A DNA stretch of 64,000 nt from Sporolactobacillus kofuensis (lineage in GTDB: Bacteria; Bacillota; Bacilli; Bacillales; Sporolactobacillaceae): contig NZ_JBHSTQ010000002.1 of the NCBI RefSeq assembly GCF_042660205.1, forward strand, positions 186,001 to 250,000. The letters run 5' to 3'. Both the position numbers and the translations under genes were made by a program. Below the pieces are notes generated by a model, which was given only the letters and a program-made list of their open reading frames with translations, did not search any database and was not told where the DNA came from. This document shows, one piece after another, positions 1 to 8,710 of this stretch (position 1 is its first letter; every line of letters begins with the position of its first letter).

Positions 1-980
1 TCCGGCGCAGCATTTTCCGCTTTACCTTTTTCTTCAAACCCAGTAGCAATCACGGTCACGACAATTTCATCTTCCAACTCTTCTCTTATAACGGATCCGA
101 AGATCATATTTACCTCTTCATCCGCTGCGGTTGCGACAATATCTGCAGCTTCATTTACTTCATATAGGCTCAGATTTGTCCCTCCGGTAATGTTCATCAG
201 GACACCTTTTGCACCATCAATTGATTTTTCAAGCAACGGGCTTGAGATTGCTTTTTTTGCTGCCTCTGCAGCACGATTTTCTCCAGAAGCAACACCAATT
301 GCCATCAGTGCTGAACCGCCTTCTGTCATTATCGTTTTCACATCTGCAAAATCAAGGTTAATTAACCCTGGGACAGAAATTAGGTCGGAGATGCCTTGAA
401 CACCTTGGCGAAGAACATTGTCTGCTTCACGGAATGCATCAAGCATCGGTGTGTTTTTATCAACAATTTCAAGCAAGCGATCATTTGGAATGACAATAAG
501 CGTATCCACTTTTTCTTTCAAATTTGCGATTCCACTTTGTGCTTGTTTCGCACGTTTTCTACCTTCAAAAGTGAATGGACGCGTCACTACCCCTACGGTT
601 AGTGCACCAACCTCTTTTGCGATCTCAGCAATAACAGGGGCTGCGCCTGTGCCCGTTCCGCCACCCATTCCAGCAGTAACGAAGACCATATCTGCGCCTT
701 TAAGAATTTCTTCGACTTGATCGTGACTTTCTTCAGCAGCTTTCTTCCCAACTTCCGGATTTGCCCCTGCTCCCAATCCACGAGTCAACTTTTCACCAAG
801 CTGGAGCTTTACATCAGCTTTTGAAAGTTTCAGTGCCTGTGCATCAGTATTGGCACAAACAAATTCTACACCTTGGATTCCACTCTCAATCATTCGGTTG
901 ACTGCATTATTACCTCCGCCGCCGACGCCAATAACTTTGATCTTGGCTAGAGGTTCCATGTCCATATCGTGATCATACAT
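1..980 (-). CDS. ftsZ: Cell division GTPase FtsZ (3' end outside window)
   Basis: Tubulin-like GTPase that polymerises into the Z-ring at midcell. About 326 codons are visible and the C-terminus lies before base 1. The N-terminus reads MYDHDMDMEPLAKIKVIGVGG; the glycine-rich signature GGGTGTG is near residues 104-110 and the T7-loop motif NLDFADV near residue 207, so nucleotide binding and hydrolysis look intact. Start: ATG at 980 with a GGGAGG ribosome site about 9 bases upstream; an upstream ATG at 986 is in another frame and hits a stop at once. Lies 37 bp downstream of ftsA, as in other Bacillales. Identification is secure. Confidence 0.98.
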   Translation of the reverse strand, partial: MYDHDMDMEPLAKIKVIGVGGGGNNAVNRMIESGIQGVEFVCANTDAQALKLSKADVKLQLGEKLTRGLGAGANPEVGKKAAEESHDQVEEILKGADMVFVTAGMGGGTGTGAAPVIAEIAKEVGALTVGVVTRPFTFEGRKRAKQAQSGIANLKEKVDTLIVIPNDRLLEIVDKNTPMLDAFREADNVLRQGVQGISDLISVPGLINLDFADVKTIMTEGGSALMAIGVASGENRAAEAAKKAISSPLLEKSIDGAKGVLMNITGGTNLSLYEVNEAADIVATAADEEVNMIFGSVIREELEDEIVVTVIATGFEEKGKAENAAP

Positions 981-1017
981 TGTTCATTTCCTCCCATTTA
1001 ATCATTCCGCCACCCGA

Positions 1018-2304
1018 TTAATCGAAGAACAGATTAAACCAATTCTTAACCTTTGCAGAAACACCTTCGTGAGTTTTCGGGCTCTGTTTTGATTTTTTCT
1101 GTTTATGCTGTTTCTGTACAGCTTCATAATGTTCTTGTTCAGGAGCGATGGAAACTGCGACTTCTTTTCCTTGTACCTTCACATTGTAGTATGCAAACTG
1201 AATCAACCCAATGCAAGCAGTATACTTTGGCTCACGAACACCGATATAATCCGGAGCTGCGATGCGAACATTAGAATCTAAATGATGTGCTGCAAGTTCT
1301 ACGACACCTGGCATTGCAGTGACTCCACCTGTAAGCACGTATCCTCCCGGCAAATCATATATGCCAATGCGTTGTAATTCTCCGTGAATAATCTCAAACA
1401 TTTCTTCCATGCGTGCCTGAATGATTTCGGCAAGATCTTCCTGATTCATTGTCTGCTTCTGAGCACTGCCAATCTGCGATACAGAGAATGTATCTTCATC
1501 TGATGCCACATTGAGATAAGCAACGCCATGCTTTACTTTCAGCTGTTCAGCTTCATCAAGTGGTATTCGTTGAATAATTGAAATATCTTTCGTAATATGA
1601 TTTCCACCAATTGGCAATTCAAATGTCGACACGAGTGAACCCTGATCAAATACTGCCACACTTGTTGATCCACCGCCAATATCAACTAATGCTACGCCTA
1701 AATTTTTCTCATCTTCGGACAAAGCAACTGATCCTAAAGCAAGGGGTTGGAGGCAAACGTCCGAAATCGACAGACCAGCACGTTCAACACATCGCAGCAG
1801 ATTGTGAAGCAATGTTTTCGAGCCCGTGATCAACGTTCCTTCCATTTCTAGCCGTACGCCAATCATTCCTCTCGGATCATGAATTTCATCGACACCATCA
1901 ACAATGAATTGTTCTGGTATTACATCAATAATTTCTCGCTCAGGAGGGATCGACATCACTTGTGCTGCATCAATGACTCTGGCAATATCTTCATTACCAA
2001 TTTCATGAGTTTCACTAGAGACTGCCACAACACCATGACAACGTCTAAGTTGGATGTGGTTGCCAGAAATACCAACAATCACACTTTTAATCGCAATACC
2101 GACCATACGCTCAGCCTGTTGTACTGCCTCGCTGATTGAGCGTACCGTTGCATCGATATCAACGATTGAACCTTTTTTAATTCCACGGGAAACGGCTTCG
2201 CCAACACCAACAACGTTAAGTCGATCTCCCGTCATTTCGCCAATGACAGTTTTTATACTGGACGTGCCTATGTCCAAGCTGACAAATACATCCTCACTAT
2301 TCAT
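1018..2304 (-). CDS. ftsA: Cell division protein FtsA
   Basis: Actin-fold ATPase that tethers FtsZ filaments to the membrane. 428 residues, close to the roughly 440 of Bacillus FtsA. The phosphate-1 motif DIGTSSIK is near residue 11, the phosphate-2 motif VDIGGGSTS is mid-protein, and ALTGGV-type motif YVLTGGVTAM is near residue 325. The last residues KVKNWFNLFFD form the amphipathic membrane-targeting helix expected of FtsA. ATG start with a GGGGG ribosome site. Transcribed with ftsZ; a 406-bp upstream gap replaces the ylxW-ylxX-sbp genes found here in B. subtilis. Confidence 0.97.
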   Translation of the reverse strand: MNSEDVFVSLDIGTSSIKTVIGEMTGDRLNVVGVGEAVSRGIKKGSIVDIDATVRSISEAVQQAERMVGIAIKSVIVGISGNHIQLRRCHGVVAVSSETHEIGNEDIARVIDAAQVMSIPPEREIIDVIPEQFIVDGVDEIHDPRGMIGVRLEMEGTLITGSKTLLHNLLRCVERAGLSISDVCLQPLALGSVALSEDEKNLGVALVDIGGGSTSVAVFDQGSLVSTFELPIGGNHITKDISIIQRIPLDEAEQLKVKHGVAYLNVASDEDTFSVSQIGSAQKQTMNQEDLAEIIQARMEEMFEIIHGELQRIGIYDLPGGYVLTGGVTAMPGVVELAAHHLDSNVRIAAPDYIGVREPKYTACIGLIQFAYYNVKVQGKEVAVSIAPEQEHYEAVQKQHKQKKSKQSPKTHEGVSAKVKNWFNLFFD

Positions 2305-2466
2305 TTTGTGGCACCCCCTTTATCTTGATAATCTTTGATGACTTCTCTATTGAGGGATGTTAGGATCGAACGATTGCTTATTAAATATCTAAGATACTTT
2401 TTAAGTTTCATTATTTTCAACCCAACTCTTTCTCTGTTCCAATTGATAGAAACACACCTAATGATT

Positions 2467-2495
2467 GTATTCTACAAAATGGAGCATTTCCCTTT
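2467..2495 (-). promoter_or_regulatory. Putative sigma-H promoter of ftsA-ftsZ
   Basis: On the minus strand AAAGGGAAA, an 11-bp spacer and GTAGAATAC match the sigma-H consensus (RNAGGAWWW, N11-12, RNNGAATWW) at all but one position in each box. Transcription would start near 2460, about 155 bases before ftsA. In B. subtilis a sigma-H promoter boosts ftsAZ expression at sporulation onset, so position and sequence agree. The rest of the 2305-2710 gap is AT-rich with no credible gene. Confidence 0.55.
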
Positions 2496-2710
2496 TAAAA
2501 ATTTCAATCCTATAAGAACTGATCTTACTTCATTATTACATCGGCAAAATTTCCAATAAATGAATAGACAAATTGACCTATTCAAAAAAAATGTCGAGAG
2601 TAACCGTGTTGTAAGCTATGTATCTAAATAATAGTCTACACCAAGTTGAATCACTAGAAAAGATTAAAATTACTAGATCTTAAAGAAGTGAGGCGAAAAC
2701 AGAGCAACGA

Positions 2711-3490
2711 TTAATTACCCTTTACTTGATCTGAAGTTTGTCCGGACTTGTCTGGAATAAAATAAATGCCGACACTCAGATGGATCGTACCATGTTTTCC
2801 TTTAGGAAGGTTTGCCGCAACTTCAGGATAGAGGTTGATGTTTTGCGCAAACGTACGTGTACTGGCGACTACCTTATTTCCATCATTCATATATAGTACA
2901 AGATCATCACCACTCCCTGAGTGCCCTATGTAGTGAATATCTGAGATATTATGCTTCATTTGTTTGGAAATTGTCCCGAGTCCTTCTGCTACTTTCTTCA
3001 AGGCAGCAGACTTCGAGAAACCAAAGAGTACAGGCGCATCAACAGGCATTTTCCCATCCCGAAGCTTTTTCATCATGGTGCCATTCTGCAGGATTGGATA
3101 GTAATTTCCATTTTTCCAAAGATATGCTTTGCGCGAATATTCTTTTATTCTGATCGTTACTTCGTTCGGGAAGCTTTTCTCAATCAAAACAGATTGCACC
3201 GTTGGCAAACGTTCGATTTTTTGCTGTACAGCATTCTTTCTAATGTCCCATATATGAGTGTTATTCGTAATGCCGCTTGCTTTTATGACTTTCTCACTGC
3301 TCACAATCTGTTCACCCGAAACCGTAATGGTGTGTACCTTGCTTAGTGGTGACTGGAAATAAACAACCACAAAAATCAGAAGAAAAAAGATACACGCATA
3401 AAAAACAAAACGTCGATTTGCTTTTTGTTTTCGTTCCTGCTTCAATTGAGGCAGGCGATCTTCAAGAGCAATGACTTTCTTCCTGTCCAT
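2711..3490 (-). CDS. divIB: Divisome protein DivIB/FtsQ
   Basis: Bitopic membrane protein of the divisome that links FtsL/DivIC to septal synthesis. 259 residues: a basic cytoplasmic tail (about 1-27), one membrane helix (about 28-45, RRFVFYACIFFLLIFVVVYF), a POTRA domain starting at SKVHTITVSG, then the FtsQ/DivIB beta domain containing RIKEYSRKAYLWKNG. Ribosome site AGGAGG precedes the ATG. Separated from spoVE by a strong terminator, so it starts a divIB-ftsA-ftsZ unit. In B. subtilis murG and murB lie between spoVE and divIB; both are missing here. Confidence 0.95.
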   Translation of the reverse strand: MDRKKVIALEDRLPQLKQERKQKANRRFVFYACIFFLLIFVVVYFQSPLSKVHTITVSGEQIVSSEKVIKASGITNNTHIWDIRKNAVQQKIERLPTVQSVLIEKSFPNEVTIRIKEYSRKAYLWKNGNYYPILQNGTMMKKLRDGKMPVDAPVLFGFSKSAALKKVAEGLGTISKQMKHNISDIHYIGHSGSGDDLVLYMNDGNKVVASTRTFAQNINLYPEVAANLPKGKHGTIHLSVGIYFIPDKSGQTSDQVKGN

Positions 3491-3531
3491 GCCGTAATCC
3501 TCCTCTTGCAGTATTTTTCACCCAAATAATA

Positions 3532-3561
3532 TATGTACGTTTATGAAGTCAGGCATTTCAA
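3532..3561 (-). promoter_or_regulatory. Possible sigma-A promoter of divIB
   Basis: TTGAAA, an 18-bp spacer and TACATA on the minus strand, 42 bp before divIB and downstream of the spoVE terminator. The terminator implies that some promoter must lie here; this is the best match, though the spacer is slightly long. Confidence 0.35.
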
Positions 3562-3647
3562 AAACTGTAACGGATACCTGTACAAAAGCTCTTCAAAAGC
3601 CTTTCAAAAAGGGTTTCACTTCACCAATCTACTCTATTGTATTATTT

Positions 3648-3688
3648 TTCTAAAAAACAGCAAACCCTGTTTAACAAACAGGGTTTGC
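3648..3688 (-). terminator. Rho-independent terminator after spoVE
   Basis: Perfect 13-bp stem (GCAAACCCTGTTT with its complement, 3660-3672 and 3676-3688) with a 3-base loop, followed on the minus strand by TGTTTTTT. It ends the mraZ-to-spoVE transcript and separates it from divIB-ftsA-ftsZ. Confidence 0.9.
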
Positions 3689-3715
3689 AAAAGAGACTAA
3701 TTAAGCCTTTAACAA

Positions 3716-4813
3716 TTAATGAACGGATTTGCTGACATTTAAGAGGATACCGATCGACACAAGCATTAAGGTCAAGGAAGATCCTCCATAGCTCAGAAAT
3801 GGTAATGTGATACCAGTCACCGGGATTAAACCGGTCACAACAGCGATATTAATCATTATTTGAATGGCGATCATACCTGTGATCCCAACAGCAAGCAACG
3901 TACCGAAAAGATCGGGTGCTTTTATCGCGACTAATATGCCACGCCAGAGTAACAGGCAGAAAAGGATCAACACAAACGATGCACCAATGAATCCTAATTC
4001 TTCTGAAACAATTGAGAAAATAAAATCCGTTTGTGGTTCCGGAAGATATTGATATTTTTGTCTGCTCTGTCCTAAACCAAAACCGAGTAATCCGCCTGGT
4101 CCGATGGCAAGTAGAGATTGGATTATTTGAAATCCACTTCCTCTAGGATCCTGCCAAGGGTCAACAAAAGAAGTTAGACGCTTCAATCGATATGGCGCAG
4201 ACAAAATTAATCCAACGACACCAATAACCCCAATAGATCCCATCACTGCAAAGTGCTTAATACGTGCGCCTGCGATAAAAATCATAATTACGCATGTCAG
4301 TACAAGCACCATCCCTGTTCCAAGATCCGGCTGAAGCATGATTAATCCAAAGGCAAGAAGAACAGGGAGAAACGATGGAATCAATCCTTTTCTAAATGAA
4401 GGCAACAGGGATTGATGTTCAGACAAATAACTTGCCAAAAAGAGTATAAGTGCCACCTTCATAAATTCGGAAGGCTGGATGGAAAAGGCACCGACTCCTA
4501 ACCAGCTACTTGCACCGCCACGTGTTAAACCAACGCCAGGTATGAGCACGAGCACGAGCAACAGATAACACCCGACCAAAGCAATTTTCGCCCAAGCCTT
4601 CCAGAAATGATAATCAATACGCATCACTGCAAACATGAGACCAATACCTACAACTGCGAAGAGAAGTTGCCGCTTCAGAAAGTATAGGGAATCACCAAAC
4701 CGATTGGCAGCTAAAACCGCACTCGCACTATATACCATCATGAGCCCGATTGAAAGTAATAGAAAAGTAACAACGAGCAAAAAAAGATCAGGTGAGCGAC
4801 GATCCGTATACAT
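3716..4813 (-). CDS. spoVE: SEDS glycosyltransferase SpoVE
   Basis: SEDS-family lipid II polymerase that works with SpoVD to make spore cortex peptidoglycan. About 365 residues and some ten membrane helices; conserved SEDS stretches are WLGVGAFSIQPSEFMKV, LLQPDLGTG-like LMLQPDLGTGMV, LPEPQTDFIFSIVSEELG and TLPFLSYGGSS. The longest frame begins with a GTG at 4822, but the GGAG ribosome site overlaps that codon; ATG 4813 sits 8 bases after it. Location after murD is the spoVE position of B. subtilis; the second SEDS gene at 34 kb beside pycA is the ftsW orthologue. The SpoVE versus FtsW call rests on synteny. Confidence 0.88.
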   Translation of the reverse strand: MYTDRRSPDLFLLVVTFLLLSIGLMMVYSASAVLAANRFGDSLYFLKRQLLFAVVGIGLMFAVMRIDYHFWKAWAKIALVGCYLLLVLVLIPGVGLTRGGASSWLGVGAFSIQPSEFMKVALILFLASYLSEHQSLLPSFRKGLIPSFLPVLLAFGLIMLQPDLGTGMVLVLTCVIMIFIAGARIKHFAVMGSIGVIGVVGLILSAPYRLKRLTSFVDPWQDPRGSGFQIIQSLLAIGPGGLLGFGLGQSRQKYQYLPEPQTDFIFSIVSEELGFIGASFVLILFCLLLWRGILVAIKAPDLFGTLLAVGITGMIAIQIMINIAVVTGLIPVTGITLPFLSYGGSSLTLMLVSIGILLNVSKSVH

Positions 4814-4876
4814 AACCAACACTCCGTTCAGATTGAGACCTGTTTCGCCGGAGAATTGGTTTAGCCGGCCTGTCCC

Positions 4877-6241
4877 TTATCTAAACTTATTCACTTCTTC
4901 AATAAAAATGTCACCGCGTTGTTCAAAAGATTTATATTGATCCCAACTTGCACACGCCGGGGAAAGTAAAATTACATCCCCTGGTTTGGATAGAGCAAAG
5001 GCTTCTGGTACGGCCTCTTCCACATTCGCTACTTCTTTAATCACCGGAATAGCCGCTTTCTGACACGCATCCAACAATTTCTTTTGTGTTTGTCCAAAAA
5101 GAAGCACCGCTTTTATTGGAGCCTTTTTCAAATCCGGGATCAAAGCATCAAAGGTATTTCCACGGTCAAGTCCACCTGCGAGGAGAACAATCGATTTTCC
5201 TGGAAAAGCATGCAAAGCTTTTGAAGTGGCAATAATGTTCGTTGCTTTTGAATCGTTATACACCGTTCGCCCTTGAATGATATCCACATATTCTAGACGA
5301 TGACGAACTCCTTTGAAGGAACGCAACACATCCGCAATGTACTTCGCTGGAACGCCGTACACCCCGGCAGCAGCCACGGCTGCTAATGCATTCATTAAAT
5401 TATGTTCTCCGGGTAGACCCATTTCCTCACATTTCAGGATCGGTTCATCTCTGTAATAAATCGTCCCATCTGCGACATACGCTCCGTTCTCAACCCGGCC
5501 TTTCAATGAAAAAGGCACTTTTGTTGCATTCGATTGGTCCGCAATAAATCGAAGGACACGTTCACTGTCCGCATTAAATACAAGCGCATCTTCGGATGTC
5601 TGATTTTTTGTAATGCGTGCTTTGGCTGCTGCGTATTTTTCAACCGTGCCATGGTAGTCCAAATGATGGTCGAAAATATTCAAGACAACTGCTACATGCG
5701 GATGGAACTGTCTTGTACCTAGCAATTGGAAGCTCGATAGTTCTGCAACAATTACATTTTGATTTGTTGCTTTTTGAACTACAGATGTTAGTGCCGTACC
5801 AATGTTACCGGCAACAATTGGCTTGAAATTCGAGCCTTTCATCATTTCGCCAATTAACATTGTCGTTGTCGTTTTCCCATTAGAACCGGTTATACCGATA
5901 AATGGAGCTTCCGATAAACGACCGGCGATTTCAACTTCCGTAACAACCGGTACGCCAATTTCCTCAGCTTTAACAATGAGCGGATTTGTATACGGAATGC
6001 CTGGATTCTTGATCATTAACGCAACGCTTTGATCGATTAAGTCTAGTGGATGCCCACCGTCAACCACATGCACACCACTCGCTTTGAGATCCTTAGCATG
6101 TTCATTGGTACTTAAATCTCCACGGTCATTTACTGTTACGATTGCGCCCATACTCTGTAGTAGTTTTGCAGCAGCATAACCGCTCTTTCCCAATCCAAGT
6201 ACAAGTACCTTCTTATTTTTATAATCATTAAGTAATTTCAA
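4877..6241 (-). CDS. murD: UDP-MurNAc-L-Ala--D-Glu ligase MurD
   Basis: Adds D-glutamate to UDP-N-acetylmuramoyl-L-alanine in the cytoplasm, using ATP. 454 residues, similar to B. subtilis MurD. N-terminal Rossmann part VLVLGLGKSGYAAA, ATP loop GSNGKTTT at about 119-126, and a central-domain DHHLDYHG motif. The start is a TTG at 6241 that overlaps the mraY stop (TTGA), with GGTAGGG upstream; a longer frame running into mraY is spurious. The overlap indicates translational coupling. Confidence 0.96.
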   Translation of the reverse strand: MKLLNDYKNKKVLVLGLGKSGYAAAKLLQSMGAIVTVNDRGDLSTNEHAKDLKASGVHVVDGGHPLDLIDQSVALMIKNPGIPYTNPLIVKAEEIGVPVVTEVEIAGRLSEAPFIGITGSNGKTTTTMLIGEMMKGSNFKPIVAGNIGTALTSVVQKATNQNVIVAELSSFQLLGTRQFHPHVAVVLNIFDHHLDYHGTVEKYAAAKARITKNQTSEDALVFNADSERVLRFIADQSNATKVPFSLKGRVENGAYVADGTIYYRDEPILKCEEMGLPGEHNLMNALAAVAAAGVYGVPAKYIADVLRSFKGVRHRLEYVDIIQGRTVYNDSKATNIIATSKALHAFPGKSIVLLAGGLDRGNTFDALIPDLKKAPIKAVLLFGQTQKKLLDACQKAAIPVIKEVANVEEAVPEAFALSKPGDVILLSPACASWDQYKSFEQRGDIFIEEVNKFR

Positions 6242-7215
6242 CCTACGATCCCTACCTTTAGATATATTCCAAGAACAGCAAGAATCAGACCGACGATCCA
6301 GAATACAGTAACAACTTTCCACTCTGACCAGCCGGACAATTCAAAATGATGATGAATCGGACTCATTTTAAAGACGCGTCGACCTGTCGTCTTAAAAGAG
6401 ATTACTTGGATAATCACGGATAGAGTTTCTAGTGCAAAGACACCGCCGATAATCGCAAGTAGGATCTCAGAATTTGTAAGAATCGCCATGCCTGCAAGAC
6501 CGCCACCAATCGCCAGCGACCCAGTATCCCCCATAAATACTCGAGCAGGATGTGCATTAAAAATAAGAAAACCGAGTAACCCGCCAAGCATTACGGTCGC
6601 AAACACCGCAACGCCAAGATTCATAGAGACCCAAGCAATAACTGCATAAGCAGCAAATGCAATGGCCGCGAGTCCGGACAGCAGTCCATCCATCCCATCC
6701 GTAAGATTTGTGGCATTTGGAACGCCAATAAGAAGAAAAATAACAAACAACGGATAGAACCAATGCATGTTTACCATAAAATCCGTTCCGGGAAAAGAAA
6801 GATAGGTTGAATAATCATAGCGTGTCATGATGAATAAGAAAACAATTGAAATGATGAGCTGAGCCGCCATTTTTTGTTTCGAGGTCAAACCCATATTTCG
6901 TTTCATCGATATTTTGATGAAATCATCAAGTAAACCGATAAGTCCAAAGCCTAACGTGACAAAGAGAAGCATGTAGGTGTCCTGGGTGGTCATATGGTAT
7001 TTCAACGCCATAACAAGAATACCGACAATTAGACCAAAGAGGAAAATGACGCCTCCCATTGTCGGAGTTCCCGCTTTTTTTTGATGACTTTTCGGACCTT
7101 CTTCCCGAATGTATTGTCCAAAGTGTAATCGACGCAAAAGTGGTATGAAAAAAGGTGCAACTACAAGTGTAACTAAAAAAGAAATGGCTAAACCAAATAA
7201 TAATGTCAATGTCAT
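6238..7215 (-). CDS. mraY: Phospho-MurNAc-pentapeptide transferase MraY
   Basis: Integral membrane enzyme making lipid I from UDP-MurNAc-pentapeptide and undecaprenyl phosphate. 325 residues, about ten membrane helices. Characteristic motifs: GTPTMGG near residue 49, GLLDDFIK, NATNLTDGMDGL (catalytic aspartates), FMGDTGSLAIGG and SPIHHHFEL. ATG start with AAAGGAG upstream. Lies between murF and murD; its stop codon is shared with the murD start. Confidence 0.98.
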   Translation of the reverse strand: MTLTLLFGLAISFLVTLVVAPFFIPLLRRLHFGQYIREEGPKSHQKKAGTPTMGGVIFLFGLIVGILVMALKYHMTTQDTYMLLFVTLGFGLIGLLDDFIKISMKRNMGLTSKQKMAAQLIISIVFLFIMTRYDYSTYLSFPGTDFMVNMHWFYPLFVIFLLIGVPNATNLTDGMDGLLSGLAAIAFAAYAVIAWVSMNLGVAVFATVMLGGLLGFLIFNAHPARVFMGDTGSLAIGGGLAGMAILTNSEILLAIIGGVFALETLSVIIQVISFKTTGRRVFKMSPIHHHFELSGWSEWKVVTVFWIVGLILAVLGIYLKVGIVG

Positions 7216-7296
7216 AAATCCTTTCGCTCCTTTAATTGCGAGGCCAAAATAACTAATCTTAATGACTTTCCACGTACGGTATGACTTAATTTACGA

Positions 7297-8670
7297 TTAC
7301 TTTACAACAAATTTACTCGATAATTTTTCCAATTCAAGTAACCTTGATGCTTTGAACAACATTACCGTTTGATCATTAAGTAATGAAGCAAGGTAGGGCT
7401 CCGCTTCATTTTTTGTAGCGAATGAACGCACTTCTATTTTTTGATCGTCGCCTTTTTCTCGTATCCCATCAGCAATCCAAGCTCCTTTGCTGCCAATGGT
7501 GACGAGATGGGTAAGCGGTGCGTTCAGAACATCCGCTACACTTTTGTGCAAGTCTTCTTCGTTGCTTCCGAGTTCATACATGTCCCCAAGTACCGCAACA
7601 CGTCTGTTAAATCCTGGTAAAGTCTTTAATGTTTCCAATGAAGCTTTCATGGATGTTGGACTGGCATTATAGCAATCATTGATTAATACGGATCCGTGAA
7701 TCCCGCTAACCTTTTCAAAACGTAATTTGGTCAATTTCAATTGTTCCAAGCCTTCTCGAATTCTTTCCATATCCATGCCCAAGATTCGAGCGGCCGTTAC
7801 ACTAAGCACCGCGTTTTTCACATTATGCCTGCCGAGCACAGGAACGTGATAGTGTTCCTCTTGCTTATTTAATGAGAATTGGCTTCCTGATACGGACTCA
7901 ACGACGTCAGTAATACGCCAATTGTTCTGATTACCAAAACCACAGCGCACAATCTGAAAAGCGTATGTTTGAATATTTGAAAGAAGCGGTTCATCGCCAT
8001 CTAAAATCAATGTTCCTCTTTTCTTCAGTCCATTGACAATTTCGAGTTTCGCTTTTGCAATTCCTTCTCGACTGCCCAGATACTCAATATGAGATTCACC
8101 AATATTCGTGATTATTGCAATATCCGGTTTAACCATTTGACTAAGAGAAGTCAGTTCACCGAAATGATTCATTCCCATTTCCACAACAAGCACTTCAGTG
8201 TCCTGTGGCATAGACAGTACCGTAATTGGAACACCAAGATGATTGTTGTAGTTTCCTTGAGTCTTATACGTTTTGAATGATTGATGAAGAATGCCGTATA
8301 ACATATCTTTCGTTGTTGTTTTTCCATTTGATCCAGTTACAGCGATAATTTTAGGACAAATTTGATTCAGATAACTTTTTGCCATGCTTTGCAGAGCAGA
8401 GAGCGAGTCTCGCACAAAAAATAATGGAAAATCTTCTGGGAGATCCTCCGGAACGGGTTCTCTCTCCATCCAGATTGCCGCAACGGCGCCGTGCTCAATT
8501 GCTTGATTCAAGAATTGGTGCCCATTAAAATGATCACCAACTAGAGGTACAAAAAGACCTTTCTCTACGGGCTTGCGACTGTCCGTCATAATGTTCAGCC
8601 GGTTGATGTGTGCAGAATTGCCGATCATTTGAATAGCCTGGCCTCTGACTATATCTACTCCGATACTCAT
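7297..8670 (-). CDS. murF: UDP-MurNAc-tripeptide--D-Ala-D-Ala ligase MurF
   Basis: Adds D-Ala-D-Ala to UDP-MurNAc-tripeptide, completing the soluble pentapeptide precursor. 457 residues; substrate domain with TDSRKPVEKGLFVPLVGDHFNGH, ATP loop GSNGKTTTK at 113-121, central motif EMGMNHFGE, and NDCYNASPTSM characteristic of MurF. In B. subtilis murF is outside the dcw cluster beside ddl; here it sits between murE and mraY, the arrangement common in proteobacteria. No ddl is seen nearby. Confidence 0.97.
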   Translation of the reverse strand: MSIGVDIVRGQAIQMIGNSAHINRLNIMTDSRKPVEKGLFVPLVGDHFNGHQFLNQAIEHGAVAAIWMEREPVPEDLPEDFPLFFVRDSLSALQSMAKSYLNQICPKIIAVTGSNGKTTTKDMLYGILHQSFKTYKTQGNYNNHLGVPITVLSMPQDTEVLVVEMGMNHFGELTSLSQMVKPDIAIITNIGESHIEYLGSREGIAKAKLEIVNGLKKRGTLILDGDEPLLSNIQTYAFQIVRCGFGNQNNWRITDVVESVSGSQFSLNKQEEHYHVPVLGRHNVKNAVLSVTAARILGMDMERIREGLEQLKLTKLRFEKVSGIHGSVLINDCYNASPTSMKASLETLKTLPGFNRRVAVLGDMYELGSNEEDLHKSVADVLNAPLTHLVTIGSKGAWIADGIREKGDDQKIEVRSFATKNEAEPYLASLLNDQTVMLFKASRLLELEKLSSKFVVK

Positions 8671-8710
8671 TTATTGTTCTCCCTCAATTGGTACAGCGAA
8701 AGCTGTCCGT

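Noticed and set aside
2335..2559. 74-codon plus-strand ORF upstream of ftsA
   Set aside because: AT-rich, no ribosome site, no protein-like pattern, and it overlaps the ftsA promoter region.
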